Assembly (NCBI RefSeq): GCF_001591665.1
Contig: NZ_BCVI01000012.1
Coordinates: 1-64,000 of the forward strand
Direction of reading: 5' to 3'
Origin: Neobacillus soli NBRC 102451
GTDB taxonomy: Bacteria; Bacillota; Bacilli; Bacillales; Cytobacillaceae
Length of the DNA: 64,000 nt
In this document: piece by piece, positions 29,760 to 38,376 of the stretch
Numbering within the stretch: the stretch's first letter is position 1
How the letters are laid out: each line of letters begins with the position of its first letter
The notes under the pieces: generated by a model
Told to the model about the DNA's origin: nothing
The model's database searches: none
The model's input: only the letters and a program-made list of their open reading frames with translations
Made by a program: the position numbers and the translations under genes

Positions 29760-30262
29760 TTAAATAGTCTAGCGTTCCGTGAATCGAAGATGATTAAACC
29801 AATGATAATCTTGTAACTCACGTGTCAGATTCTCCGAGGAATGAAAAGAACGCTCTTTTACAAATTCTGTTTTAATGATTTTAAACTAGGCTTCAGCCAC
29901 CGCATTATCATATGGGTAACCTTTCATACTAAGGGAACGTTTAATATCTTTTATCGACTCTTACATATGTCAAATCGCTTACAATTGCCTTTAACTGCTC
30001 GTCCTGTTTAAACTCACGGTCCAGTTCATTAGCCTGGGCTGATTCATTACACGTTTTCGTTTGTGGCTTAAACTGAGCTACGGTATAGGTAGTGACAAGG
30101 CCCTGTTCGTTCATAATCCAGCCGATTCGTCGTCTTGAGATAATTTTCCCTTGCTTTTTTAATTCAAATTTTATTTTACAAGTTCCATAGTTTTGACGGC
30201 TAGGTGGCTTTAGGTAGTTGAAGGACTTTGCACATTGCTGATATCGAGTATTTGTCTCAGTT
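29760..30262 (-). pseudogene. IS3-family transposase orfB remnant
   Basis: Translation of the minus strand gives two conserved pieces of an IS3/IS150-group DDE transposase. The first runs to FKPQTKTCNESAQANELDREF and VSDLTYVRVDK and ends in a stop at 29941-29943. The second resumes with SLSMKGYPYDNAVAEA, meets an in-frame TAG, then FKIIKTEFVKERSFHSSENLT. The stretch that normally holds the catalytic Asp residues between the two is deleted. Confidence 0.85.
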
Positions 30263-30270
30263 ATTCCGGA

Positions 30271-30561
30271 TCACATATACTTTCGTCCTAGTATCAGCGC
30301 AGCTTGCTTTAAAATATCGTTCTCCATCAACAGTTGCTTATTTTCCTTACCCAGTTTGTTCAATTCAAGTTCTTCTGGGGTTTGGTTGCCTTTCTCCTTA
30401 AATGAACCAGTAGTTTTGTTTTGCCCAATCCATTTATCTAAAGAGGACGGAGTCAGATCGTACTCACGAAATATATCCTTTCTTGGTTTGCCATTCGGAT
30501 ATAGTTGTACCATTTGATTTTTAAATTCCTCGGAAAAGGTTCTTCTCTCTCTTTTAGTCAT
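30271..30561 (-). CDS. IS3-family transposase OrfA (HTH_Tnp)
   Basis: 96 residues: N-terminal helix-turn-helix (RRTFSEEFKNQMVQLYPNGK ... DLTPSSLDKWI) and C-terminal leucine-rich coiled coil (LNKLGKENKQLLMENDILKQAALIL). This is the DNA-binding subunit normally fused to OrfB by frameshifting. It is full length, but its partner is destroyed, so any product could only act as an inhibitor or a bystander. Confidence 0.9.
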   Translation of the reverse strand: MTKRERRTFSEEFKNQMVQLYPNGKPRKDIFREYDLTPSSLDKWIGQNKTTGSFKEKGNQTPEELELNKLGKENKQLLMENDILKQAALILGRKYM

Positions 30562-30787
30562 CGTAGATTCTCCTCAGCTATATTATCTGTAGTCTACTTG
30601 GCCCTAAAATATCTGTCTAGTTAAGTGTAGCTCATCCAAAATTTATCTCAATATTATTATAATTTACCCCATTTTCAGTATATTGCAAAAATAAAATAAA
30701 TTAAAAATAATTATTGCAGAATGCCCAATTATAATGATATTCTATGTTTGGTAATAAAATACAGAAATAGAAATAGGGGAAGTTATT

Positions 30788-32049
30788 TTGAAGAAATTAT
30801 TTTTTACTATTTTAACAATTCTATTAATCTCTACTGGTTTTAACATTTCGAATGCTAAAGGACAAACAATGAACAAATCTCAAGCAATCTTACAGCAGGG
30901 ATTCAAGGGTGATTGGCAAGATAGATTTCATGAAAGTCTATTATTTTCAGAAGCAATCTTACACCAGGGAAATAAGTATGAAGGAGATACATTATCTTCT
31001 GAGAGTTCAGAAAGTTTAGCGAGTAATGCAAACGACTTTTCATTAGATGAAACCAATTTTAATATTACTGGTGAAATTGGTGACCAACCTTTTGATATAA
31101 CAGCTGATATAAGCGATGATGAATTGATAAACGTCAATGAAACCCTTGGCCTCTATGAGGTTGTTAGTATCTATGTTTATAGCAATGATGTAAAGATATA
31201 TTTAAAAGAAAATGAAGATATTATTGAATTTTCTTATAAATATAGAGTAGTTGCTGCGGAAGATGATGAAGATACTTTATGTTTGTCATATCATCCATAC
31301 TGGTTCACAGAAGTACTTGAAAGTGAACCAATGAAAGCAGCAATAATAAGACCCATGGTATATAACACAAATTATACCGAGAGAATTACAAGATCATTTA
31401 ACGTTTGGGATACAAAATATACTGAAACAATGGATGTTGGAATTTTCTTTAACTGGCCAGAATCTGTTCTGAGATCAGCATCCAATGAACAATGGACAAC
31501 TAAATTAAAGGTAATTAATAATTCTACTAGTGTGGTAGAAAAGGAAAGAAGAAAACTTATTCCAAATCGAGCTTAGAAATTTTAGGTGCAAAATTTTATT
31601 CCGCAACAGATAAAGGACAATTTTTAAAATCAGTTACTACTACTTTTGTAGGAAATAAAACAGATAAGAAGAAAAGCAACATATTTTTCTCATGGTCATA
31701 CACTATACCAAATACTCCTATGACGATTAACTATAGCCCACCTGAAACAAAAAGGTTTACTGAAAAAGATAATAATTATTATTCGTTTGACTATACAGGA
31801 AGTAAAAGGTCTCAACAATTTAACGTGGATTGGGATAAGTATTTGTACCATTTAGTAACAGCCGATGATTACTATGAAACACGCAGCGTAATACAAACAG
31901 ATTCATCAAACATTAATGTAGGTGAAAATGGTTATAAGGTTCGTTGGGAATATTTTGTGAGAAGTACTTCAATTAATGGTGGGGTGCCTACTCCAGCTCT
32001 TACAAAAGACTTTACCTTCAATAACACTCTTTACTATAAGGTAAAATAA
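30788..32049 (+). pseudogene. secreted protein of unknown function, split by a frameshift
   Basis: A 262-residue frame (TTG 30788 to stop 31576) has a signal peptide (FFTILTILLISTGFNISNAKG) and Ser/Asp/Asn-rich sequence. The next frame is open from 31531 to 32049 without a start, and continues in the same style (SSLEILGAKFYSATDKGQF...). A one-base shift near 31550-31565, in an A-rich stretch, would fuse them into one ~420-residue protein. It is either a pseudogene or a sequencing error. I do not recognise a domain. Low GC marks it, with the adjacent IS remnant, as accessory DNA. Confidence 0.75.
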
Positions 32050-32117
32050 TAACGGGTTTTTGTTGCTCGTAAAGGGTATGAAAAATTGTTGGAAAGCCAA
32101 TCTTTTTTAGTTTTTTT

Positions 32118-32180
32118 TTAGGGTCCTGTTATGAAAGTGAGCTTACCGTTGTAACTCCCATTTTAATGACGGGACCCTTT
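32118..32180. other. Hairpin downstream of the secreted-protein locus
   Basis: AGGGTCC (32119-32125) pairs with GGACCCT, around a ~45-nt interior. A T-rich tract precedes it. Its orientation does not fit a simple terminator; it may be a remnant of an insertion end or a transcript-stabilising structure. Confidence 0.4.
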
Positions 32181-32193
32181 AAAGAAAAAAATT

Positions 32194-32230
32194 CATCTAT
32201 GCAAACTTTAGCCGCAAATATGCATAGATG
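32194..32230. other. 10-bp inverted repeat CATCTATGCA / TGCATAGATG
   Basis: Perfect 10-bp arms (32194-32203 and 32221-32230) with a 17-nt loop. The right arm ends on the ATG of a tiny frame described next. It could sequester that start or be an operator. Confidence 0.55.
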
Positions 32231-32353
32231 GCTGTCACCATCTTACGAACCTACTATAACTTTTGTTTAGGAATAAACTCAAAAGGAAAGGGAGAATTAA
32301 CACTCGCTCAACAGCTTGGTATTACAGACAAACTGTTTTTTCAGGAGGTGTAA
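32228..32353 (+). CDS. possible 41-residue protein or gene remnant
   Basis: ATG 32228 opens a frame ending in KGELTLAQQLGITDKLFFQEV, which reads like real protein sequence. It stops at TAA 32351, inside the ribosome site of the next gene. No ribosome site precedes the ATG. It may be the tail of a decayed gene rather than a functional one. Confidence 0.25.
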   Translation: MAVTILRTYYNFCLGINSKGKGELTLAQQLGITDKLFFQEV

Positions 32354-32361
32354 CTTTTATA

Positions 32362-32592
32362 TTGAAGTATTTAAATTGGCTATGCGGTCTTGCGTTTTTA
32401 TTTGGAATTATCTTTATAATATATGGGTGGACTCAATCGTGGGTTTCAGGTTGCCGTACTGGAGAATGTGAAAATATTATAATTGAACATACTGTTAGAC
32501 AATATGCATTTATTATTGGTGGAGTAATTCTACTTTTTGTTGGTACTGTAATAGATGCAATAATAAAACTTTGGAGAAGTCAAATTAGTTGA
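32362..32592 (+). CDS. two-helix membrane protein, unknown function
   Basis: 76 residues with two transmembrane helices (LNWLCGLAFLFGIIFIIYGW and FIIGGVILLFVGTVIDAII) and a short cysteine-containing loop (SGCRTGECEN) between. TTG 32362 is preferred since AGGAGGTG (32343-32350) precedes it; the frame continues upstream to 32263 without support. Low GC, and next to the IS remnant and broken secreted gene. No family recognised. Confidence 0.6.
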   Translation: MKYLNWLCGLAFLFGIIFIIYGWTQSWVSGCRTGECENIIIEHTVRQYAFIIGGVILLFVGTVIDAIIKLWRSQIS

Positions 32593-33050
32593 ACTAAATA
32601 TTTGAAAATAGTAGAGCTTAGGGCAGACCCTAAGCTCAATCGCGAGGGAATCAGATTCAATTGCCTGGATTGCAGATTTATTTTGAAACCCAAATGAACC
32701 TTCAGAAGGTGTGTTAAATGGTCTGCCGAATGCTACTTTTCCCCCCTGAAATGTGGTTGAATTCTTGCGTATATTACTTCAGCCCATTCCACTAGAACCC
32801 AGACCCCGATGTGTTTAATTTATGTACTTCAGGAATATGGAAATTAATGTCCAATTACCACTTTGAAAGATGTACTCCCCGTTAATAAGGATTAATTGGA
32901 ATAAAATGTTTAAGTAGGTCAATAGAAGTAAATAATGAATAAACACTAAATTTCCTTATGTTCTCAGTGCCTTTTTTTAATAAAAAGTGGTAGTATAAGT
33001 GAGTATGTTTTTTTGCAAACCGTCCTTATAAAGGATATTTAGAATGGAGT
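32593..33050. other. 460-bp non-coding stretch upstream of asnB
   Basis: It holds a perfect hairpin GAGCTTAGGG-CAGA-CCCTAAGCTC (32614-32637) without a T-run, then ~300 bp where every frame is interrupted, looking like worn-out coding DNA that I cannot identify. The asnB promoter should lie near 32970-33030 but no clear -35/-10 pair stands out. Confidence 0.5.
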
Positions 33051-33064
33051 AGGTGAGGTACATA

Positions 33065-34969
33065 ATGTGCGGTTTTATAGGTTGTGTACACGACAAAGCA
33101 CAAAACTATAGTGATGAACAAAAACAGCAATTTAAAAATATGAACGATATCATCACCCATCGCGGCCCGGATGATGATGGATTTTATTATGATGACCATA
33201 TTCAATTTGGTTTCCGGCGCTTGAGTATCATTGATATTGAGAGCGGCCATCAGCCCCTAACGTATGAGAACGAGCGTTACTGGATTATTTTTAACGGCGA
33301 GGTTTATAACTATGTAGAGCTGCGCGAAGAGCTTCTTAAAGAAGGCTTGGAGTTTGCAACGAGTTCTGATACTGAGGTTATTATCGCTCTTTACAGTCAC
33401 TTAAAGGAAAAAGCAGTTGATAAATTACGCGGCATGTTTTCATTCGTTATTTGGGATAAACAAGAACAAACGCTTTATGGCGCGCGTGATCCGTTTGGAA
33501 TCAAACCATTCTTTTATTTTGAAGATGGGGATCGAACTTTCTTCGCATCTGAGAAAAAAAGTATTTTGCTTGCTCTCGAAAACGATGTGATTAACTATGA
33601 TTCCTTGCAGCATTATTTAACGTATCAATTTGTTCCTGAACCATACACGATGTCAGAGGGAATAAAAAAATTAGAGCCAGGTCATTATTTTACGAAAAAA
33701 ATTGGCGCTAACATGGAAATTAAAAAATATTGGAAGGCGCAATTTACGCCGGTCCATAAATCAGAACCTGATTTTATCAAAGAAATTAAAGATGTCCTCT
33801 TTGACTCGGTTAAAATGCATATGCGCAGTGATGTTCCCGTTGGTTCGTTCCTTTCTGGAGGGATTGACTCTTCCATCATTGCATCGATTGCCAAAGAATA
33901 TCACCCGGGTATTAAAACCTTCTCTGTTGGCTTTGAACACAATGGCTTCAGTGAAATTGATGTGGCGAAGGAAACAGCTGATAAGCTTGGCGTCGAAAAT
34001 ATTAGTTATGTGATTACACCACAGGAATATATGAACGAAATTCCGAAAATCATGTGGCATATGGATGACCCGCTGGCAGATCCAGCCTGTGTGCCGCTTT
34101 ATTTTGTGGCACGTGAGGCAAGAAAGCACGTAACGGTTGTTCTTTCTGGTGAAGGTGCTGATGAGTTGTTTGGCGGTTATAATATTTACCACGAACCCCA
34201 GTCCTTAGAGGTGTTTAATAAAATCCCAAGAGTAGGAAAAATACTCTTAAAATGGATTGCTAACATCATGCCTGAAGGGATGAGAGGTAAAAGCTTTATC
34301 GAACGCGGCGTCACACCGATGGAAGAGCGCTATATCGGGAATGCAAAAATGTTTACGGAAGTAGAAAAACGTGATTTATTAAATGTTTACCATGAAGGCT
34401 TAAACTATTTGGATATTACGAAGCCGCTCTATGAGGAATCTAAGGGTTATGATCCAGTTGACCGGATGCAGTATATTGATATTCATACATGGATGCGCGG
34501 TGATATCTTATTAAAGGCAGATAGAGTAACGATGGCCCATTCGTTGGAGCTTCGCGTTCCCTTCCTTGATAAAGCCGTCTTTGAGGTGGCATCGAAAATT
34601 CCAACCAGCTTGAAAACGGTTCATGGCACGACGAAATATATTTTGCGTAAAGCAGCGGAAGGCGTTGTACCGGCACATGTGCTTGATCGCAAGAAACTGG
34701 GCTTCCCTGTGCCGATTCGCCACTGGTTAAAGAATGAAATGAACGAGTGGGCGAAAAAAATAATCCGTGAAAGCAATACGGATCATTTAATCAATAAAAC
34801 GTACGTATTGCGATTGCTTGAGGACCATTGCCAAGGCAAGGCTGATAACAGCCGAAAAATTTGGACAGTGCTGATGTTCATGGTTTGGCATCAGGTTTAT
34901 GTTGAGGATGTCTATTCCTTTCAACGAGATTTTGCTCTTAAAAAAGAATTACAAACAATGAAACACTAA
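33065..34969 (+). CDS. asnB: asparagine synthase (glutamine-hydrolysing)
   Basis: 634 residues. The N-terminal class II glutaminase begins MCGFIG, so Cys2 becomes the nucleophile after Met removal. This fixes the start at ATG 33065 rather than four codons earlier. Further glutaminase residues occur in HRGPDDDG and NGEVYNY. The synthetase domain has the PP-loop SFLSGGIDSSIIA and SGEGADELFGGY. It makes asparagine from aspartate, glutamine and ATP. GGTGAGG precedes it. Single-gene unit with its own terminator. Confidence 0.96.
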   Translation: MCGFIGCVHDKAQNYSDEQKQQFKNMNDIITHRGPDDDGFYYDDHIQFGFRRLSIIDIESGHQPLTYENERYWIIFNGEVYNYVELREELLKEGLEFATSSDTEVIIALYSHLKEKAVDKLRGMFSFVIWDKQEQTLYGARDPFGIKPFFYFEDGDRTFFASEKKSILLALENDVINYDSLQHYLTYQFVPEPYTMSEGIKKLEPGHYFTKKIGANMEIKKYWKAQFTPVHKSEPDFIKEIKDVLFDSVKMHMRSDVPVGSFLSGGIDSSIIASIAKEYHPGIKTFSVGFEHNGFSEIDVAKETADKLGVENISYVITPQEYMNEIPKIMWHMDDPLADPACVPLYFVAREARKHVTVVLSGEGADELFGGYNIYHEPQSLEVFNKIPRVGKILLKWIANIMPEGMRGKSFIERGVTPMEERYIGNAKMFTEVEKRDLLNVYHEGLNYLDITKPLYEESKGYDPVDRMQYIDIHTWMRGDILLKADRVTMAHSLELRVPFLDKAVFEVASKIPTSLKTVHGTTKYILRKAAEGVVPAHVLDRKKLGFPVPIRHWLKNEMNEWAKKIIRESNTDHLINKTYVLRLLEDHCQGKADNSRKIWTVLMFMVWHQVYVEDVYSFQRDFALKKELQTMKH

Positions 34970-34977
34970 TTTTGGAA

Positions 34978-35008
34978 GCACCCATTCATTGTGATGGGTG
35001 CTTTTTTT
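34978..35008 (+). terminator. Terminator after asnB
   Basis: GCACCCAT / ATGGGTGC stem, 8-nt loop, seven T residues. Confidence 0.93.
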
Positions 35009-35027
35009 ACCATCTTTTATTAAAAAG

Positions 35028-35117
35028 GCCATAAATGACGGAAAATGAGCCAATACTCGCTAAAAATGAGCCAATCATCTCAAAAATCAGCCATAAAACA
35101 AATAAAATGAGCCAATA
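35028..35117. repeat. Degenerate tandem array, ~21-bp period (AAAATGAGCCAAT type)
   Basis: Five units, each with GCCAWA preceded by an A-rich AAAATGA-like stretch. The GCC anchors start at 35028, 35049, 35070, 35090 and 35111, i.e. spacings 21, 21, 20, 21. Located between the asnB terminator and the ytoA stop codon. Confidence 0.85.
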
Positions 35118-35144
35118 AATTTATTTCTAGATGATTTTATTAAA

Positions 35145-35657
35145 TTAAGATTGCAATGACTTATAATATTGGGCCTTCTCCGCATATTCTGTAGAGATTC
35201 TTTCCATATCTTTTATATCTTCTGGTGTTAATTCTCTAATAACTTTGGCCGGTCTGCCAAATGCTAAAGTATTAGGGGGAATTTTCTTTCCTTGTGGAAC
35301 AAGGCTTCCGGCTCCGATAAAAGCGCCTTCGCCGATTTCGGCTTGATCAAGGATAATGGACCCCATCCCAATTAAGGCCTTTTTTCTAATGATACAGCTA
35401 TGAAGGGTCACTTGATGTCCAATGGTCACTTCATCTTCTAAAATTAGCGGGTTATTGGGGCTTTGGTGTAAAATAGAGTTGTCTTGGATATTTACTTTAT
35501 TACCGATAATGGTTGGGGCTACATCCCCTCTAATCACCGTATTAAACCAGACACTTGACTCTTCACCGATTTCCACATCACCAGTTATCGTTACATAATC
35601 GGCAATAAATGCTGTCTCAGCAATCAGGGGATACTTATCTTTAAATGGATAAATCAT
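35145..35657 (-). CDS. ytoA: gamma-carbonic anhydrase-like hexapeptide protein (YtoA)
   Basis: 170 residues forming a left-handed beta-helix: repeats such as IGEESSVWFNTVIRGD, IGNKVNIQDNSILHQ and IGHQVTLHSCIIRKKALIGMGS. The His residues expected for trimeric metal sites are present. Homologues are annotated as gamma-carbonic anhydrase or acetyltransferase-like; activity is not proven for YtoA. AAAGGAGCG precedes the ATG at 35655-35657. Confidence 0.88.
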   Translation of the reverse strand: MIYPFKDKYPLIAETAFIADYVTITGDVEIGEESSVWFNTVIRGDVAPTIIGNKVNIQDNSILHQSPNNPLILEDEVTIGHQVTLHSCIIRKKALIGMGSIILDQAEIGEGAFIGAGSLVPQGKKIPPNTLAFGRPAKVIRELTPEDIKDMERISTEYAEKAQYYKSLQS

Positions 35658-35768
35658 CTTATTCGCTCCTTTTTATGAGTTTACTTTTTTAAAAAATAAA
35701 CTGCCATTCAATAAGTTTATAGTAAAATGAATAAAAATTTCAACAATTGCTATCTAGGGGGAAGAAAT

Positions 35769-36572
35769 ATGTGGAAGTGGGAAGCAGAAGGGGAAGCTAA
35801 GGCTGTCATCGTCATGGTTCATGGGGCTATGGAGCATCATCGCCGCTATGGCTGGCTGATTGAAATGTGGCGTTCCTCAGGATTTCATGTTATTATGGCT
35901 GATCTCCCGGGGCAAGGGATGACAACTAGAGCCAACCGCGGCCATATAGATTCCTTCGATGAATATATCATTGAGGTGAAGGATTGGATCCAAGCGGCTT
36001 ATCGTTATGACTTACCAGTTTTTTTACTTGGACACAGTATGGGTGGGCTAATTTCAATCCGCCTCTTACAGGAAGAAAGATTGAATATCGCAGGAGTGAT
36101 TCTTTCTTCCCCTTGTTTAGGATTGGTTCAATCCCCTTCGAAAATTTTGGATGTTCTCTCCCGTGTTTTAAATGTGGTTTTTCCATCGTTACGAATGGAC
36201 TCCGGCTTGACTGTCCAAATGGCGACAAGAAACGATGAAGTTCGTGAGGCTGATTCGAATGATACTCTTTACGTCACAAAAATTTCAGTCAGATGGTACC
36301 GGGAACTGGCAAGTGCTATGAAAGAAGCCTTCCAGGTTATCGGAAAAACACAGGATATCCCGATGCTTGTCATGCAAGGCGGAGATGACAAGATTGTTAA
36401 TAAAGACACCGTCAAGGAGTGGTTCAATCACGTTCCATTATCAGAAAAAAGATTTAAAGTGTGGCCGAAGTGCTACCACGAAATCTTTAATGAACCGGAG
36501 CGGGAAGAGGTATTTGAATACGCCAAGGATTTCGTTAATAGTCAATTAAAATCAATCGGATATATCGTATAA
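35769..36572 (+). CDS. ytpA: lysophospholipase-type alpha/beta hydrolase (YtpA)
   Basis: 267 residues; VMVHGAMEHHRRYGW at the N-terminus and the elbow GHSMGG identify the monoglyceride lipase/lysophospholipase family. Asp in MQGGDDKIV and His in KCYHEIFNE complete the triad. In B. subtilis YtpA generates the lysophospholipid antibiotic bacilysocin. ATG 35769 follows GGGGGAAG; the upstream 14 codons look unsupported. It lies just upstream of ytpB, also as in B. subtilis. Confidence 0.92.
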   Translation: MWKWEAEGEAKAVIVMVHGAMEHHRRYGWLIEMWRSSGFHVIMADLPGQGMTTRANRGHIDSFDEYIIEVKDWIQAAYRYDLPVFLLGHSMGGLISIRLLQEERLNIAGVILSSPCLGLVQSPSKILDVLSRVLNVVFPSLRMDSGLTVQMATRNDEVREADSNDTLYVTKISVRWYRELASAMKEAFQVIGKTQDIPMLVMQGGDDKIVNKDTVKEWFNHVPLSEKRFKVWPKCYHEIFNEPEREEVFEYAKDFVNSQLKSIGYIV

Positions 36573-36573
36573 G

Positions 36574-36630
36574 AAAAGCGTAAGCGACCGTTTTTCGAAG
36601 TCCACAAGTCGCTGGTCACTTAAGTTGGAC
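36574..36630 (-). repeat. Short derivative of the ~145-bp interspersed repeat
   Basis: On the minus strand it reads GACCAGCGAC...GTGGACTTCG...GGTCGCTTACGCTTTTC. This resembles both ends of the full copies (CAGCGGACTTCG and GGGCGCTTGCGCCTTTT) without the middle. AGCGAC/GTCGCT arms keep it self-complementary. It separates ytpA from ytpB. Confidence 0.5.
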
Positions 36631-36684
36631 AAATTTCAAAGTACAATATGTAAATTTTTATTAAATAGAAAGGTTGTTGTTTCC

Positions 36685-37767
36685 ATGATGCCAATCACTC
36701 TTATGTCCCGGGTTTATCGCAAAATACTTCCAGCTGCCCATCAAGAATTGGCCTATTGGAAAAGCCGTGCAGAACAGATCCCAAATTCAGAGCTAAGAGG
36801 TCAGGCTTTAGCAAGCATTGAGCATAAGACGTTCCACTGTGAGGGAGGATCTATCCTTGCCCTCACTGCCAAAGAGGAGTATAAACAAGCGGTAAAGTTT
36901 ATCGTTGCCTATCAAACGATCAGCGATTATTTAGATAATCTTTGCGACCGAAGTACATCTTTGGATCCTGACGATTTTTCGGCACTGCATGAATCGATGT
37001 CAGATGCGCTTAGCATAGATGCTAAGAAGAAAAACTATTACCGGCTTCGTGAAGATCAAGATGATGGCGGGTACTTAAATGATTTATCGGAAACCTGCCG
37101 TTCTGTTCTTAGGGAATTAAAGCATTATGATGTCATCAAGGGTTATCTTCTTGAACTCTGTGAATATTATTGTGCATTGCAAATTCATAAGCATGTCGTT
37201 CAGGAGGAGCGGGTCCCCCGTCTAGAAACGTGGTATCAAAGCAACCAACAGCATCTTCCTGAGATGGAATGGTTTGAGTTCTCGGCCTGTTCCGGTTCGA
37301 CATTGGGGATTTTTTGTTTAATTTCGTATGCGATGCGTGAAGATTTTCAGGTGAGTGATGCTGACAATATTCGTAAAGGTTATTTTCCATATATTCAGGG
37401 TCTACATATTCTTTTGGATTATTTTATTGACCAGGAAGAAGATATTGCCGGAGGGGACTTAAATTTTTGTGCCTACTATGATAGTCAAGAAACACTTTTT
37501 AAGCGCTTAAAGCATTTTGTTGTCGAGGCCGACCGGCATACGGAATACCTTCCGCATAAAAAGTTCCATCAACTTATTAATCGCGGCTTATTAGGGATTT
37601 ATTTATCGGATGCGAAGGTACGTAAACAAAAGGATGTTCGTAAGCTTGCAAAAGGAATCATTAAATCCGGAGGCTGGGTCAGCTATTTCTTTTATTTTAA
37701 CGGCCTTGCCTATCGGTCATTTCAAAAATCTGTGCCAGCGTTTGTCACAAGAATGCTGGCAAAATAA
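36685..37767 (+). CDS. ytpB: tetraprenyl-beta-curcumene synthase (YtpB)
   Basis: 360 residues of the large-terpene-synthase family. The Asp-rich motif YLDNLCDRS and surrounding TISDY are characteristic. In B. subtilis YtpB cyclises heptaprenyl diphosphate to tetraprenyl-beta-curcumene, precursor of sesquarterpenes (baciterpenols). ATG 36685 follows AAAGG about 13 nt upstream; a second ATG is adjacent. It shares its terminator with convergent ytqB. Confidence 0.9.
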   Translation: MMPITLMSRVYRKILPAAHQELAYWKSRAEQIPNSELRGQALASIEHKTFHCEGGSILALTAKEEYKQAVKFIVAYQTISDYLDNLCDRSTSLDPDDFSALHESMSDALSIDAKKKNYYRLREDQDDGGYLNDLSETCRSVLRELKHYDVIKGYLLELCEYYCALQIHKHVVQEERVPRLETWYQSNQQHLPEMEWFEFSACSGSTLGIFCLISYAMREDFQVSDADNIRKGYFPYIQGLHILLDYFIDQEEDIAGGDLNFCAYYDSQETLFKRLKHFVVEADRHTEYLPHKKFHQLINRGLLGIYLSDAKVRKQKDVRKLAKGIIKSGGWVSYFFYFNGLAYRSFQKSVPAFVTRMLAK

Positions 37768-37795
37768 AAAACCAGGTATTGGCCCTGGTTTTTTA
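37764..37795. terminator. Bidirectional terminator between ytpB and ytqB
   Basis: AAAAACCAGG / CCTGGTTTTT with flanking A and T runs; it overlaps both stop-codon regions. Confidence 0.9.
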
Positions 37796-38365
37796 GATCT
37801 TTTCAATCGCAATGATAAAGGCGGGATGATTTTGCTGATTAATAAATTGATATTGGAGTACATGGGCAGTATGTTGATCAATTTGCTGACAATAGCCCAG
37901 CAACGAATCCCGTTCCTCAACACCGCCTTTGTGTCCATGGTAAATGACAAGGATGATAATGCCTTCAGGTGCCATCATCTCCAATAACTGCTTTGTTGCA
38001 GCAATTGTTGTTTCAGGACGGGTGACAATGGTTTTATCGCTGCCAGGCAGGTAGCCTAAGTTGAAAATCGCCCCTGTTATCTTGCCGTGATCATCGGCAG
38101 GAATCAATGTAGACAGGTTTTCGTGCCCTCCGTGAAAAATGGTCACCCGCTCCGACAAGCCCTGCTGGGTTAACCGCTTCTTGCTTGAAGCAATTGCTTC
38201 TTCTTGCACATCGAAGCCGTAAACCCTCCCGTTTTCCCCAACGAGTCCTGCTAAAAACACAGTATCATACCCATTTCCAATGGTTGCATCAACAGCGATA
38301 TCTCCGGGTTTAACCGCTTTTTCGAGTAAATCATTTGCAAAAGGTAGAATCCGCTTCATTTTCAT
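37793..38365 (-). CDS. ytqB: class I SAM-dependent methyltransferase YtqB (MnmM, tRNA wobble uridine)
   Basis: 190 residues with the SAM-binding motif VDATIGNGYDTVFLA, the acidic loop VYGFDVQEEAI, and FNLGYLPGSDK. In Gram-positives YtqB (MnmM) was shown to methylate nm5U to mnm5U at the wobble position, replacing the MnmC domain of Enterobacteria. It is 11 bp downstream of ytqA, the partner in the same pathway. Start at the ATG 38363-38365, with GGTGAAGG upstream. Confidence 0.9.
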   Translation of the reverse strand: MKMKRILPFANDLLEKAVKPGDIAVDATIGNGYDTVFLAGLVGENGRVYGFDVQEEAIASSKKRLTQQGLSERVTIFHGGHENLSTLIPADDHGKITGAIFNLGYLPGSDKTIVTRPETTIAATKQLLEMMAPEGIIILVIYHGHKGGVEERDSLLGYCQQIDQHTAHVLQYQFINQQNHPAFIIAIEKI

Positions 38366-38376
38366 GTTTCCTTCAC

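Larger units (their letters stand above)
29703..30634 (-). mobile_element. Degraded IS3-family insertion sequence
   Basis: About 930 bp bounded by imperfect inverted ends: TTGTCAACACCGAACTAGACA from 29702, and on the minus strand TGAGCTACACTTAACTAGACA from 30634, agreeing at 14 of 21 positions. An intact orfA-like gene is followed by a broken orfB lacking its catalytic core. The ~200-300 bp shortfall against a complete element matches that deletion. It is immobile by itself. No flanking target duplication was confirmed. Confidence 0.85.

Noticed and set aside
29700..32600. Genomic island or prophage
   Set aside because: Apart from one dead IS element, a broken secreted gene and one membrane protein there are no integrase, phage or conjugation genes and no att repeats.
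35028..35117. CRISPR array
   Set aside because: Units are ~21 bp back to back, degenerate, without unique 30-40 bp spacers, and no cas gene is present. The same holds for the arrays at 44835 and 45108.
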